A stretch of 64,000 nt of DNA, taken from the NCBI RefSeq assembly GCF_030269125.1, contig NZ_BSSM01000009.1:287592-351591 (forward strand). Reading direction: 5' to 3'. Below are positions 47,382 through 55,326 of this stretch, one piece after another. How positions within the stretch are numbered: position 1 is the stretch's first letter; each line of letters starts with the position of its first letter. Origin of the DNA: Streptomyces hygroscopicus subsp. hygroscopicus. Lineage in GTDB: Bacteria; Actinomycetota; Actinomycetes; Streptomycetales; Streptomycetaceae. The notes beneath the pieces are model-generated. The model did no database searches, was not told where the DNA came from, and saw only the letters and a program-made list of their open reading frames with translations. Made by a program: the position numbers and the translations under genes.

Positions 47382-48347
47382 CTAGGCGCCGCCCGCCCGG
47401 CTCAGCCGTCCCCCCAACTCCCGCACGCACGCCGCCAGTTCCTCCGGCCCCCGCACGGTGAACTCGTACCCCGCCAGCGCCAGCCGGACCGTCAGCCACT
47501 CCACGGGATCACCGGTGACGCCCGCGAGGACGCAGCCGCCCCCGCCGTCGTCCGTGAGCGTCCCGAGCGCCGCCGGGACCCGCTCGGCCACCTCCACCGC
47601 CGACGCCGCGAACCGCACCTCGAAGGCGTACGACTCCTGCCACTGCTGAATGGACTGCCGCACGTACTCGGCCGCGCCGCCCATCGGCAACTCCCGCTCC
47701 TCGAACCGGACTCCGGTGGCGAACGGCTCGCTCACCCGGTCCACCCGGAACGTCCGCCAGCCGGCGCGGTCGACGTCGTACGCGACCAGGTACCAGCGGC
47801 GCGCCGTCGACACCAGCCGGTGCGGCTCGGTCAGCCGGCGGGACGCGCCGCCCTCCTTGTCCCGGTAGGCGAACCGCAGCCGCTCCCGACCCGCCACCGC
47901 CGAGGCCAGCACGGTCAGCGTCCCCGGCGCGATACTCGCCCCGTCCCCGCTGGTCAGCGGCGTGGTCGCGGCCCCGAAAGTGGAGACCCGGTGCCGCAGC
48001 CGGGCCGGCAGCACCTGCTCCAGCTTGGCGAGCGCCCGCACCGACGCCTCCTCCACGCCCGCGACCGCGTGCCCGGCGCCGGCCCGCAGCCCGACCGCGA
48101 TCGCGACGGCCTCCTCGTCGTCCAGCACCAGCGGCGGCATCGCCTTGCCCGCGACCAGCCGGTACCCGCCGTCCGAACCCCTCGTCGCCTCCACCGGATA
48201 CCCCAGCTCCCGCAGCCGGTCGATATCCCGGCGCACGGTACGCCGGGACACCCCGAGCCGATCGGCCAGCTCGCCGCCGGGCCACTCGCGGGGCGTCTGG
48301 AGGAGGGAGAGCAACTGCAGCAGCCGTGCCGGGGTGGCGGTCGTCAT
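47382..48347 (-). CDS. WYL-domain transcriptional regulator
   Basis: A 321-residue regulator. The N-terminal DeoR-like HTH is LADRLGVSRRTVRRDIDRLR with GSDGGYRLVAGK as wing. The WYL domain has LTEPHRLVSTARRWYLVAYD (the WYL motif reads WYL) and FRVDRVSEPFATG, followed by the WCX extension. WYL proteins sense nucleic acids or small ligands and control stress or metabolic genes. ATG 48347. Its stop codon TAG forms the CTAG target of the IS at its 3' end and remains functional. Its target is unknown. Confidence 0.9.
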   Translation of the reverse strand: MTTATPARLLQLLSLLQTPREWPGGELADRLGVSRRTVRRDIDRLRELGYPVEATRGSDGGYRLVAGKAMPPLVLDDEEAVAIAVGLRAGAGHAVAGVEEASVRALAKLEQVLPARLRHRVSTFGAATTPLTSGDGASIAPGTLTVLASAVAGRERLRFAYRDKEGGASRRLTEPHRLVSTARRWYLVAYDVDRAGWRTFRVDRVSEPFATGVRFEERELPMGGAAEYVRQSIQQWQESYAFEVRFAASAVEVAERVPAALGTLTDDGGGGCVLAGVTGDPVEWLTVRLALAGYEFTVRGPEELAACVRELGGRLSRAGGA

Positions 48348-48530
48348 GCGTACGAGGATGCCGCAGCGGTAGGCCAGGAGCTGACCTAGTCACGGCGCGC
48401 GTTCACCTCCGCGCCGCCTGTCCCTTTGGTTCGGTGTGGGGTGTTGGTTCCGTCTGTGTTGTTCACGGCACCTGCGAGATACGTCACGGTCCGGGGCCGA
48501 AGTGCGCCGCGGTGGTGTGTACTGGTGGGT

Positions 48531-48779
48531 ATGCCCGAGCATCTCTCGACCCTCCAGCTGGCCGCCGCGGTCTTCCTCACCCTGGCCGGTGTGGTCTGGG
48601 CGATCGGCGTGCTGCGTCTGCTGCGCCGGTTCCGTGCGCAGGCCCTTCGAGAACTCGCGGCCACCCGCCTGCCGTTCCTCCCGGCCCAGCGCACCGGCCC
48701 GCTGCGGGAGTCGGTGGAGCTGACCCCGGCCGAACAGGACGCCTTCGCCGGCCTGATACGGCAACTCGGCCACCGCTGA
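48531..48779 (+). CDS. Small membrane protein of unknown function
   Basis: An 82-residue protein with one membrane helix near residues 8-27 (LQLAAAVFLTLAGVVWAIGV), then a basic segment (LRLLRRFRAQALREL) and a short soluble tail (LTPAEQDAFAGLIRQLGHR). ATG 48531 has a GGTGGG purine run upstream. It is divergent from the WYL regulator, with a 183-bp gap that holds no other feature I can name. The family is not recognised. Confidence 0.65.
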   Translation: MPEHLSTLQLAAAVFLTLAGVVWAIGVLRLLRRFRAQALRELAATRLPFLPAQRTGPLRESVELTPAEQDAFAGLIRQLGHR

Positions 48780-48817
48780 CCGGCCCGGCCTCCGCCGCCG
48801 GCCGCGCCGCCCCACCG

Positions 48818-49564
48818 TCAGCCCTGCCGCGCCGCGCGCCGCTCCATCGCCGAGCGAGCCGCGCGCTCCGACATGTAGACCTCGCACATGTGCCGGCCGT
48901 CCGGCGTCGCCGTGTGCTCGACCTCCCACAGGGAGACCTCGCTGCCGTCCGGCAGCAGGAACGCGTGCTCGTACAGCGCGTAACTCAGCCCGGAGCGCCC
49001 GGCCCGGCCCGGACGGCCGAATGCCTGGGTGATCTCGTGCGCCGTCGCCGTGGCCAGCAGGGCCGCGGTGCGGGCATCGGGGTGATCCGGGTTCTCCGCG
49101 CGGCGCAGCAGCCGACGGGCGTGGTCGGCGGAGTCGCCGGAGGCGAACACGTGCCGGGGCGTCGGGATCGCCCACAGCCACGTCGGCGCGGACAGCTCCA
49201 GCTCGGGCGCCTCCGGGGGTAATCCGAGCCGCGAGGTGGCGGTCTGGAGCTCCTCCTCGTCCGTGTACACCTCGTGCTCCGAGGAGCCGCCCGGAGTGGT
49301 GTTGTACGCCAGCTCCCACAGCGTGACCGCCGAGCCGTCGGCGAGCAGCCAGGTGTGCCGGTACGTCTCCCGGTGCAGCCCGGCGCTGTGGTGAGCCGAG
49401 TGCAGCGAACTGTCGTACACCAGCGCGCAGTCGAGCCGCCGCATCACCTCGTCGGGTAGCTCGAAGGAGTTCAGGGCACGGCCGAGGAGCCGCGCGAGGT
49501 GCTCCTCAGGAGACTCGGGCGACTCGGCTGGTTCGTACGCTGCCGTCTCGTACGGAACGCTCAA
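48818..49564 (-). CDS. DUF6227-like hypothetical protein
   Basis: A 248-residue acidic cytoplasmic protein starting with TTG 49564 (GGGAG 5-6 nt upstream). It contains two similar units: HTWLLADGSAVTLWELAYNTTPGG with SEHEVYTDEEEL, and HAFLLPDGSEVSLWEVEHTATPDG with HMCEVYMSERAA. This suggests an internal duplication of a small alpha/beta fold. I recall it as a Streptomyces-restricted family (DUF6227); the name is from memory. No function is known. Confidence 0.75.
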   Translation of the reverse strand: MSVPYETAAYEPAESPESPEEHLARLLGRALNSFELPDEVMRRLDCALVYDSSLHSAHHSAGLHRETYRHTWLLADGSAVTLWELAYNTTPGGSSEHEVYTDEEELQTATSRLGLPPEAPELELSAPTWLWAIPTPRHVFASGDSADHARRLLRRAENPDHPDARTAALLATATAHEITQAFGRPGRAGRSGLSYALYEHAFLLPDGSEVSLWEVEHTATPDGRHMCEVYMSERAARSAMERRAARQG

Positions 49565-49620
49565 GGCATCTCCCGGCGTTGCTGCATGTCACCTTGTGGG
49601 TGCATACCGTAGCCCCTCGA

Positions 49621-49637
49621 CCGGACATCATGTCCGG
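49621..49637. promoter_or_regulatory. Perfect 17-bp palindrome upstream of the DUF6227-like gene
   Basis: CCGGACAT-C-ATGTCCGG lies 57 bp upstream of the DUF6227-like start, in its likely promoter zone, and just after the L,D-transpeptidase terminator. Its perfect symmetry and lack of a T-tract suggest an operator rather than a terminator. Confidence 0.5.
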
Positions 49638-49669
49638 GAATGGGAAAACGAACACCGGGAAAACGCGCG

Positions 49670-49696
49670 GGCCGCGCGAGAAGTTCCCGCGCGGCC
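49670..49696 (-). terminator. Terminator downstream of the L,D-transpeptidase gene
   Basis: GGCCGCGCG and CGCGCGGCC form a perfect 9-bp stem with a 9-nt loop. On the minus strand the stem is followed by CGCGCGTTTTCCC. It begins 25 bp after the L,D-transpeptidase stop. Confidence 0.65.
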
Positions 49697-49720
49697 ACAA
49701 AACCCGTCAAAACCCGTCGG

Positions 49721-50935
49721 TCAGGCGGCACTTCCGGCGGTCCAGGCGCTCCAGGACATGTTCCAGCCGTTGAGGCCGTTGTCCGGGGCCACGGTGGAGT
49801 CGGGGGAGTTCTTCACGATCACCACGTCGCCGACCAGCGAGTTGTCGAAGAACCACTTCGCCGGGGTGTCGCCCTGCGCGCCCTGCACGTCCGCGAGACC
49901 GACGCAGCCGTGGCTGGTGCCCTGCCGGCCGAAGGGCGGGTTGCCGCGGCTGTACCAGTAGTTGCCGTGGATGAAGGTGCCCGAGGACGTCAGCCGCATC
50001 GCGTGCGGCACGTCCGGGATGTCGTACTCCCCGCCGAAGCCGACCGTCGAGCCGTTCATCCGGGTCTGGGTGAACTTCTCGGAGATCACCATCTGCCCGT
50101 TGTACGTGGTGTGCTGCGGGCTGCCCGCGGAGATCGGCACCGTCTTGAGGGTCTGGCCGTCGCGCACCACGGTCATCGTCTCCGTGCCGACGTCGACCGT
50201 GGAGACCTGCGAGCGCCCGACGGTGAACGTGACGGTCTTCTTCTGCACGCCGTAGACGCCCTGCGCGCCCTGCACGCCGTCCAGGTCGATGTGCATCGTG
50301 ACCTTGGAGCCGGCCTTCCAGTACTCCTGCGGCCGGAAGTCCAGGCGGCGGTCACCGAACCAGTGCCCGACCACCTGCTGGCCGCTGCTGGAGTCGACCG
50401 TGATGTGCGACTGCACGGCCTTCTTGTCGCTGATCGACTTGTCGAAGGTGAACGACACCGGCATGCCCACACCGACCGTGGAGCCGCTGTCCGGCGTGTA
50501 GGTGCCGATGAAACTGTTCGCCGAGGTGACGGTGGTGAAGATGGCGTTGGCCGCCGCCGGGCGCCCGTCGGCGTCCTTCGCGGTCGCGGCTATCTGGTAC
50601 TTCGTACCGCGTTCCAGTTGCTGCTTCGGCTTCCAGCTGTGGCCGTCCGCGGATATCGCCCCCGGCACGGACTGCCCCGACCCCGCCACCGTCATCTTCA
50701 CGTCGGTCAGCCTGCCGTCGCTGACCTTCACCCCGGTGGCGTTGATGGACGCGTCCGTCGCGCCGTCCTTCGCCGAGATCGCTATCTTCGCCGTCGAGGT
50801 CTTCGGGGTCTTGGCGTCACCGCCGCCGTTCGAGGCGTTGGCGTCGCCGCCGCAACCGGTCAGGGTGAGGGCGCCGACCATCAGGGCGGCACAGGCCCCC
50901 AGTGCGCGCCGCGCTGCAATGTCCGGCGTTGTCAC
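49721..50935 (-). CDS. Lipoprotein L,D-transpeptidase (YkuD, with Ig-like domains)
   Basis: A 404-residue cell-wall enzyme. The signal peptide ends in the lipobox LTLTGC (Cys ~28). Two Ig-like beta domains follow (IAISAKDGATDASINATGVK, then GVGMPVSFTFDKSISDKKAV). The YkuD domain ends with the catalytic motif IHGNYWYSRGNPPFGR then SHGCVGLADV, containing the His and Cys nucleophile. L,D-transpeptidases make 3-3 peptidoglycan crosslinks. I chose GTG 50935 because GGAG lies 6 nt upstream; ATG 50953 lacks a ribosome site. The layout is like actinobacterial LdtMt2. Confidence 0.92.
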   Translation of the reverse strand: MTTPDIAARRALGACAALMVGALTLTGCGGDANASNGGGDAKTPKTSTAKIAISAKDGATDASINATGVKVSDGRLTDVKMTVAGSGQSVPGAISADGHSWKPKQQLERGTKYQIAATAKDADGRPAAANAIFTTVTSANSFIGTYTPDSGSTVGVGMPVSFTFDKSISDKKAVQSHITVDSSSGQQVVGHWFGDRRLDFRPQEYWKAGSKVTMHIDLDGVQGAQGVYGVQKKTVTFTVGRSQVSTVDVGTETMTVVRDGQTLKTVPISAGSPQHTTYNGQMVISEKFTQTRMNGSTVGFGGEYDIPDVPHAMRLTSSGTFIHGNYWYSRGNPPFGRQGTSHGCVGLADVQGAQGDTPAKWFFDNSLVGDVVIVKNSPDSTVAPDNGLNGWNMSWSAWTAGSAA

Positions 50936-51157
50936 GGGCTGCTCCAGGTTCATGTGATGTGCGAGGTCCGTTCCAGTACGCAGACGAAGAGTGCGTGAAC
51001 GGCCGCTGAGGTTCCCCTCGGCTCATCGGAACGGCGGGACGTGACAGAACCGCGACAATCCCCACCGGAACCCGACGTTCATCCCGCTGGGGGCCTCCCC
51101 CCTCCCCCCTCCCCTCCCTCCCACCCCTCCCCAATACCCCCACGGTCGCCCCGCCCC
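50936..51157. other. Intergenic region with long pyrimidine tract
   Basis: The gap upstream of the transpeptidase holds its promoter and, at about 51094-51140, a nearly pure C/T stretch (CCTCCCCCCTCCCCCCTCCC and more). This ends near the P1 peptidase stop. The complementary strand is G-rich. No gene was seen. Confidence 0.55.
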
Positions 51158-52183
51158 CTACGGCCGCCCGTACAACTCCCCGTACGACGGCCACGTGCCG
51201 CCCGGTCCCTCCACCGACTCGGCCGTGCGGACCGCCCGGACGATCGCCCGCGTCACCATGTCCGCGGCCGCGGCGAGCACCTCGTTGAGGGCGAGGGGGT
51301 GCGGGTCGAGGGCGTGGGTGCCGGTGGCCAGGGTGAAGACCGTGTCGCCGTCGTGGAGGAGGTGGACCGGGCGGACGGCGCGGGCGATGCCGTCGTGGGC
51401 GGTGCCGGCCAGCTTCTGGGCCTGCGCCTTGGTCAGGTCCGCGTCGGTGGCGACGACCGCGAGCGTCGTGTTCAGCGGCGGCGGCGTACGGCCGGCGCCG
51501 GTCTCCTCCAGGCGGCGGAGCGCCGCCTCGTGTACCTCCTCCCGCGGGCGGTCGGCCCGGCCCTCCCACAACTCCCCGTAGAGCACCCCCGTTTCCGGAT
51601 CCATCACCGAGCCCGCGGCGTTCGCGACCACCAGGGCGGCGACCGTGATGCCCGAGTTGAGGACCGTGCTCGCGGTGCCCACGCCACCCTTGAGCCGCCC
51701 GGTCGCCGCGCCGGTCCCGGCCCCCACGCAGCCCTGCGGCACCGGGGCGCCCGGAGCGGTCGCGGCCGCCGCCTCCACCGCGGCGCGTCCCGTCGCGGCG
51801 TCCGGGCGGGCGCGGAAGTCGCCGCCACGCCCCAGGTCGAAGACGCACGCCGCGGGCACCACCGGCACGACATGCGCCGGATCGGGCCCCACCCGCACGC
51901 CCCGCCCCCGCTCCTCCAGCCAGGCCATCACCCCGGACGCCGCGTCGAGCCCGTAGGCGCTGCCCCCGGTGAGCACGATCGCGTCCACCCGCTGGACCAC
52001 GTTGCGCGGGTCGAGGGCGTCGGTCTCCTTGGTGCCGGGCCCGCCCCCGCGCACGTCCACCGCGGCGACGGCCCCGCCCTCCGGCGCCAGTACGACCGTG
52101 GTCCCGGTGAGCCGGCCCTGCCCGGTCCGGGTGGCGTGTCCGACCCGCACCCCGGCGACATCTGTCAACGCGTCAACTGTCAT
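51158..52183 (-). CDS. P1-family (S58, DmpA-like) peptidase
   Basis: A 341-residue self-processing N-terminal-nucleophile-like hydrolase. Family motifs are VAGVRVGHAT at the start, TGTTVVLAPEGGAVAAVDVRGG, VQRVDAIVLTGGSAYGLDAA, VPQGCVGAGTGAATGRLKGG followed by VGTAS, and PPPLNTTLAVVATDADLTK. DmpA-type enzymes cleave N-terminal residues or beta-peptides and mature by internal cleavage before a Ser/Thr. I chose ATG 52183 (MTVDALTDV). It is followed, upstream on the strand, by the LtrA gene 39 bp away. Substrate is unknown. Confidence 0.88.
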   Translation of the reverse strand: MTVDALTDVAGVRVGHATRTGQGRLTGTTVVLAPEGGAVAAVDVRGGGPGTKETDALDPRNVVQRVDAIVLTGGSAYGLDAASGVMAWLEERGRGVRVGPDPAHVVPVVPAACVFDLGRGGDFRARPDAATGRAAVEAAAATAPGAPVPQGCVGAGTGAATGRLKGGVGTASTVLNSGITVAALVVANAAGSVMDPETGVLYGELWEGRADRPREEVHEAALRRLEETGAGRTPPPLNTTLAVVATDADLTKAQAQKLAGTAHDGIARAVRPVHLLHDGDTVFTLATGTHALDPHPLALNEVLAAAADMVTRAIVRAVRTAESVEGPGGTWPSYGELYGRP

Positions 52184-52222
52184 GGCGCCAGTCTGCCCGA
52201 GCCCCACCCGCCGCCGAAGGGC

Positions 52223-53461
52223 TCAGCCGGCCGGCGTCCCGGCGCTCGCCGTGCGCTCCCTTCGGCTGGTGCGGGCCGTCAGGATCACCCCTGTGGCCAC
52301 CGCCGCCGCGCAGACCAGCCCCGCCGCCAGGACCGACCGGCCGCCCAGGAAGGTGCAGCAGAGCACCAGCAGGGCCGTGACCGGCAGCACCAGTTGCTGG
52401 GCGATGCCGACCTTGAAGTGCCGTGCGTGCAGGACCCAGACAGCCAGCAGATAGAGCGCCGTCGGCACGGTCACCGCCGCCGACGCGGCCGCCGTGGAGA
52501 TGTGCGCCGAGCCGGCCGTCTCCTCCACGGCCACCTCCAGGCCCGCCCCGATGGCCGCGGCCGAGGCGAAGATCAGATAGTGGCCGTATCCCCACAGGAA
52601 CGCCCGTCCGCTGGAGCGCAGATGACCGTGGATGGGCACCACGAAGTAGATCCACCAGGCGGAGAAGACGATCAGGAGGCCGCCCGCGGCGATCGGCAGC
52701 AGTTCACCCAGCGCCGAGTGCTCGTCCACCGCCGACTTCACGGCGACCGTGGCCGCGGAGATCGTCTCGCCCAGCACGATGATCGTGAACAGGCCGTACC
52801 GCTCGGCGATGTGATGCGGGTGCCAGGACGTCTCGTAACCCCGCTCGGCGAACAGCGGCACGCACATCTCCGCGATCGCCATCACCAGGAACACCCAGGG
52901 CCGCGCCGGCGGCGGCAGCACCACCAGACCGGCCCAGCCGACCTGGCACACCAGCACCCCGCCCGCGTACCGCAGCGCCGCCCCGCGTTCGCCGCCCTCG
53001 GCCGTTCTCGCGGCTCTCAGCCACTGGGTGGCCATCGCGACGCGCATGATCACATAGCCGAGCCAGACCGTCAGGAAGTCGTGCTGCCGGAAGGCCCGGG
53101 AGACCCCGGCGGCCAGCACCAGGACGCCGGCGATCTGCACCAGGGTGACGACCCGGTAGAGCACGTCGTCGTTGTCGTACGCCGAGGCGAACCAGGAGAA
53201 GTTCATCCAGGCCCACCAGATGGCGAAGAACAGCATCGCGTAGTTGAGGACCCCGGTGCCGGGGTGCCCGGCGGCGACGGCGTGCACCAACTGGACGCCC
53301 GCCTGCGCGACCGCCACGACGAAGCAGAGGTCGAAGAAGAGCTCGAGCGGGGAGGAGACCCGGTGGGCCTCGTCGCGCCCGCGGGCGGTGAGCCGTCTCA
53401 CGGGGCCGGGGGGATGCGGTGCGCCCGGGGTCGCGGGCGGCGGGGTGGAACTCGTCGTCAT
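52223..53461 (-). CDS. Low temperature requirement protein A (LtrA) family membrane protein
   Basis: A 412-residue membrane protein with about 11-12 helices. Signature segments are SSPLELFFDLCFVVAVAQAG, FFAIWWAWMNFSWFASAYDN and ERYGLFTIIVLGETI. LtrA was named for cold growth in Listeria; the biochemical role is unknown. ATG 53461 begins TTSSTPPPATPG, a short Pro-rich cytoplasmic tail. It is divergent from the small gene at 53556. The P1 peptidase gene follows at 39 bp, so they may form an operon. Confidence 0.9.
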   Translation of the reverse strand: MTTSSTPPPATPGAPHPPGPVRRLTARGRDEAHRVSSPLELFFDLCFVVAVAQAGVQLVHAVAAGHPGTGVLNYAMLFFAIWWAWMNFSWFASAYDNDDVLYRVVTLVQIAGVLVLAAGVSRAFRQHDFLTVWLGYVIMRVAMATQWLRAARTAEGGERGAALRYAGGVLVCQVGWAGLVVLPPPARPWVFLVMAIAEMCVPLFAERGYETSWHPHHIAERYGLFTIIVLGETISAATVAVKSAVDEHSALGELLPIAAGGLLIVFSAWWIYFVVPIHGHLRSSGRAFLWGYGHYLIFASAAAIGAGLEVAVEETAGSAHISTAAASAAVTVPTALYLLAVWVLHARHFKVGIAQQLVLPVTALLVLCCTFLGGRSVLAAGLVCAAAVATGVILTARTSRRERTASAGTPAG

Positions 53462-53555
53462 GCCTCTCAGCAGAGCAGAAAACCGTGCCGCGGGTTCGTG
53501 CGGGCGTTCACAAGCGGCCGGAGGTGCTCCGGGACGAGGGTCGTACCCTGGATCC

Positions 53556-53732
53556 ATGAGCATCGCCCCCGCACCCGAGCCGCGTGACCCGAAGCCCGCG
53601 CTGGTCTTCGACGATCCGCTGGACCAGCAGTCCTCGGACGACACCGACCGCGGCTGGGGCGAGCGGCCGGACGGCGACGGCGCCGCCGACCTCAAGCGCT
53701 TCCTCGACGAGAAGCCGCCCCACCACCTCTGA
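53556..53732 (+). CDS. Small acidic conserved-looking protein
   Basis: A 58-residue, acidic, probably disordered protein: DPKPALVFDDPLDQQSSDD, then GAADLKRFLDEKPPHHL. No domain is recognised. It lies between LtrA and mscL, and its stop is 4 bp from the mscL stop on the other strand. Codon use looks coding (third positions mostly G/C, biased composition). The ribosome site is weak, so expression is uncertain. Confidence 0.55.
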   Translation: MSIAPAPEPRDPKPALVFDDPLDQQSSDDTDRGWGERPDGDGAADLKRFLDEKPPHHL

Positions 53733-53736
53733 GCGG

Positions 53737-54195
53737 CTAGTGGTCCTCGTGACCGGCGCGGCGCTGGGTGACCAGGGCGTCGCGGATCTCCTTGAGGACC
53801 TCCAGCTCGGTCACCTCGATGACCTCCTTCGTGCCCTCCCGCGCCGCCTTGCGGGCCGCCTGCCGGGCCAGGTACTTCGACATCGGCAGGACCATCAGGA
53901 AGTACACCACCGTGGCGGTGATCAGGAAGGACAGCGTGGCGCCGAGAACGGAGCCCCACATCAGCTGGATGCCGTGCGTCCCGTGGCAGGAGGCGCTGAG
54001 GCACGTGCTGTAGTTGTCCAGGTTCTGCGTACCGATCGCGCCGACCAGCGGATTGATGATCCCCTTCACCAGCGCGTTGACGATGTTCGTGAAGGCGGCG
54101 CCGATGACGACCGCCACCGCCAGGTCGATGACGTTGCCGCGCATCAGGAAGGCCTTGAAGCCCTGCAGGACGCTCGGATCCTTCTTCGCGCTCAC
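53737..54195 (-). CDS. mscL: Large-conductance mechanosensitive channel MscL
   Basis: A 152-residue channel. The N-terminal helix and TM1 read GFKAFLMRGNVIDLAVAVVIGA, then FTNIVNALVKGIINPLVG. The periplasmic loop holds a CLSASCHG pair of Cys, possibly a disulphide. TM2 is LGATLSFLITATVVYFLMVL. The charged C-terminal helix bundle is TELEVLKEIRDALV. MscL releases solutes on hypo-osmotic shock. I chose GTG 54195 (SAKKDPSVLQ) with AGGAG upstream; an ATG at 54219 would add 8 residues. Confidence 0.93.
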   Translation of the reverse strand: MSAKKDPSVLQGFKAFLMRGNVIDLAVAVVIGAAFTNIVNALVKGIINPLVGAIGTQNLDNYSTCLSASCHGTHGIQLMWGSVLGATLSFLITATVVYFLMVLPMSKYLARQAARKAAREGTKEVIEVTELEVLKEIRDALVTQRRAGHEDH

Positions 54196-54333
54196 CTCGG
54201 GGACGCTCCTCGCATGCACAAGTCGTGGAACAAAACGCTCCGCAACCTACGGCACCATGCGGCCATACTGTCCAATCCCATCCCCTGAAAGAGGGACTTG
54301 ACAGCGCGCCGCCAGGAAAAAGACCGACGTGGT

Positions 54334-54969
54334 TCAGCACAGCGTCACCGCCAGTCGCGCCGTGGCGCTCGCCCCGACGAGCCCCGCCGCCAGGGCGCGG
54401 GGCACCGCCAGCACGATCAGCGCGCCACTCTCGGTCGCGCCGTCCAGTGGCTCCGGCACCCGCGTCACCCGCGCTCCGCGCGCCAGCACCCGGGCACCGC
54501 TCCCGGCCGCCGGGTCCTGCGCGGCGATGACGTCGACCCGGTCGCCGGGGCGCAGCAGCCGGACCGTGGCGGCGTCGGCGATCCGCACCGGCGCCGCCAC
54601 CAGGTCCGCCGGGCGGGGCCGTCGCAGCGGGGCGGGCGGGTGCCCACGCACGGACCGGGCCGGTCGGGCCGCCTGGTCGGTGCGGTGGCCTTCCGCCGGG
54701 GTCCCTGGGCCCGCCGCCACCAGTGCGGCCGCGGTCACCGCGAGGCCGGCCGCCACCGCGCGTCCCCGGTGCCGGACGAGACACCGCACCCGGTACCGGC
54801 CGCCGCGTACCCGCACCGGGGGGAACGGCGGCACCTCGCAGGTCGCGGGCGCGTCCGTGCCCAGCGGGCGCGGCAGGCGCAGGGGAGGGGGCCACGCGGT
54901 GCGGCGCGGGGCGGCCGTGGACCGGGAGGAGGGGGCGGACGAGGGGAACGGGGAGGAGGGAAGGGGCAT
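54334..54969 (-). CDS. SAF-domain protein, CpaB/RcpC-like
   Basis: A 211-residue protein. A Pro/Ser-rich N-terminus and a basic segment (RVRCLVRHRG) precede a membrane helix RAVAAGLAVTAAALVAA. The SAF-like domain follows: PVRIADAATVRLLRPGDRVDV and ALIVLAVPRALAAGLVGASA. CpaB proteins guide Flp-pilus secretin assembly; Streptomyces members occur alone, as here, and their role is unclear. The start is uncertain; I chose ATG 54969. Downstream lies mscL. Upstream is the DnaA-box-like array. Confidence 0.72.
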   Translation of the reverse strand: MPLPSSPFPSSAPSSRSTAAPRRTAWPPPLRLPRPLGTDAPATCEVPPFPPVRVRGGRYRVRCLVRHRGRAVAAGLAVTAAALVAAGPGTPAEGHRTDQAARPARSVRGHPPAPLRRPRPADLVAAPVRIADAATVRLLRPGDRVDVIAAQDPAAGSGARVLARGARVTRVPEPLDGATESGALIVLAVPRALAAGLVGASATARLAVTLC

Positions 54970-55114
54970 CGGGATCACCGCCTGCGACGAGGGACATCGG
55001 CTTGCGCTGCCACGATGACGCCTCGCGCCGGAATCCGCCGGAGCCGGTGGACCACCGGCCGCTTGTGGATATCCCGCCCACCCGAACGGGCAATTCCGCT
55101 CCTGGCACGGCGAC

Positions 55115-55304
55115 TTGTCCACAGCCCCCGGCCCTTGCGGCTCCCCTTCCTGCCGCCGCTACGAAGACTTGTCCACAGCCCGCTCCCGCGGCCCGCTGCG
55201 GCGATTTGCCCACAGCCCCCGGCCCTGCGGCTCCCGCTCCCGCTACGGCGACGTGTCCACAGCCCGCCCCCGAGGCTTCCGCTTCGGCGAGCGACGTGGC
55301 CACA
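55115..55304 (+). repeat. Degenerate repeat array with five DnaA-box-like 9-mers
   Basis: Five units spaced 37-54 bp each carry a box: TTGTCCACA (55115, 55169), TTGCCCACA (55206), GTGTCCACA (55253) and GTGGCCACA (55296), each followed by GCC and a GGCTCCCGCTACGGCGA-like tail. The first two match the Streptomyces DnaA-box consensus exactly (consensus from memory). The array fills most of the 357-bp gap between the SAF gene and mtnP. An origin is unlikely; DnaA titration or simple repeat expansion are options. Confidence 0.65.
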
Positions 55305-55326
55305 GCCACCGGTCCCGCGGCTCCCG

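Noticed and set aside
55115..55304. CRISPR array
   Set aside because: Unit spacing varies (37-54 bp), spacers resemble each other, repeats are degenerate and no cas genes are present.
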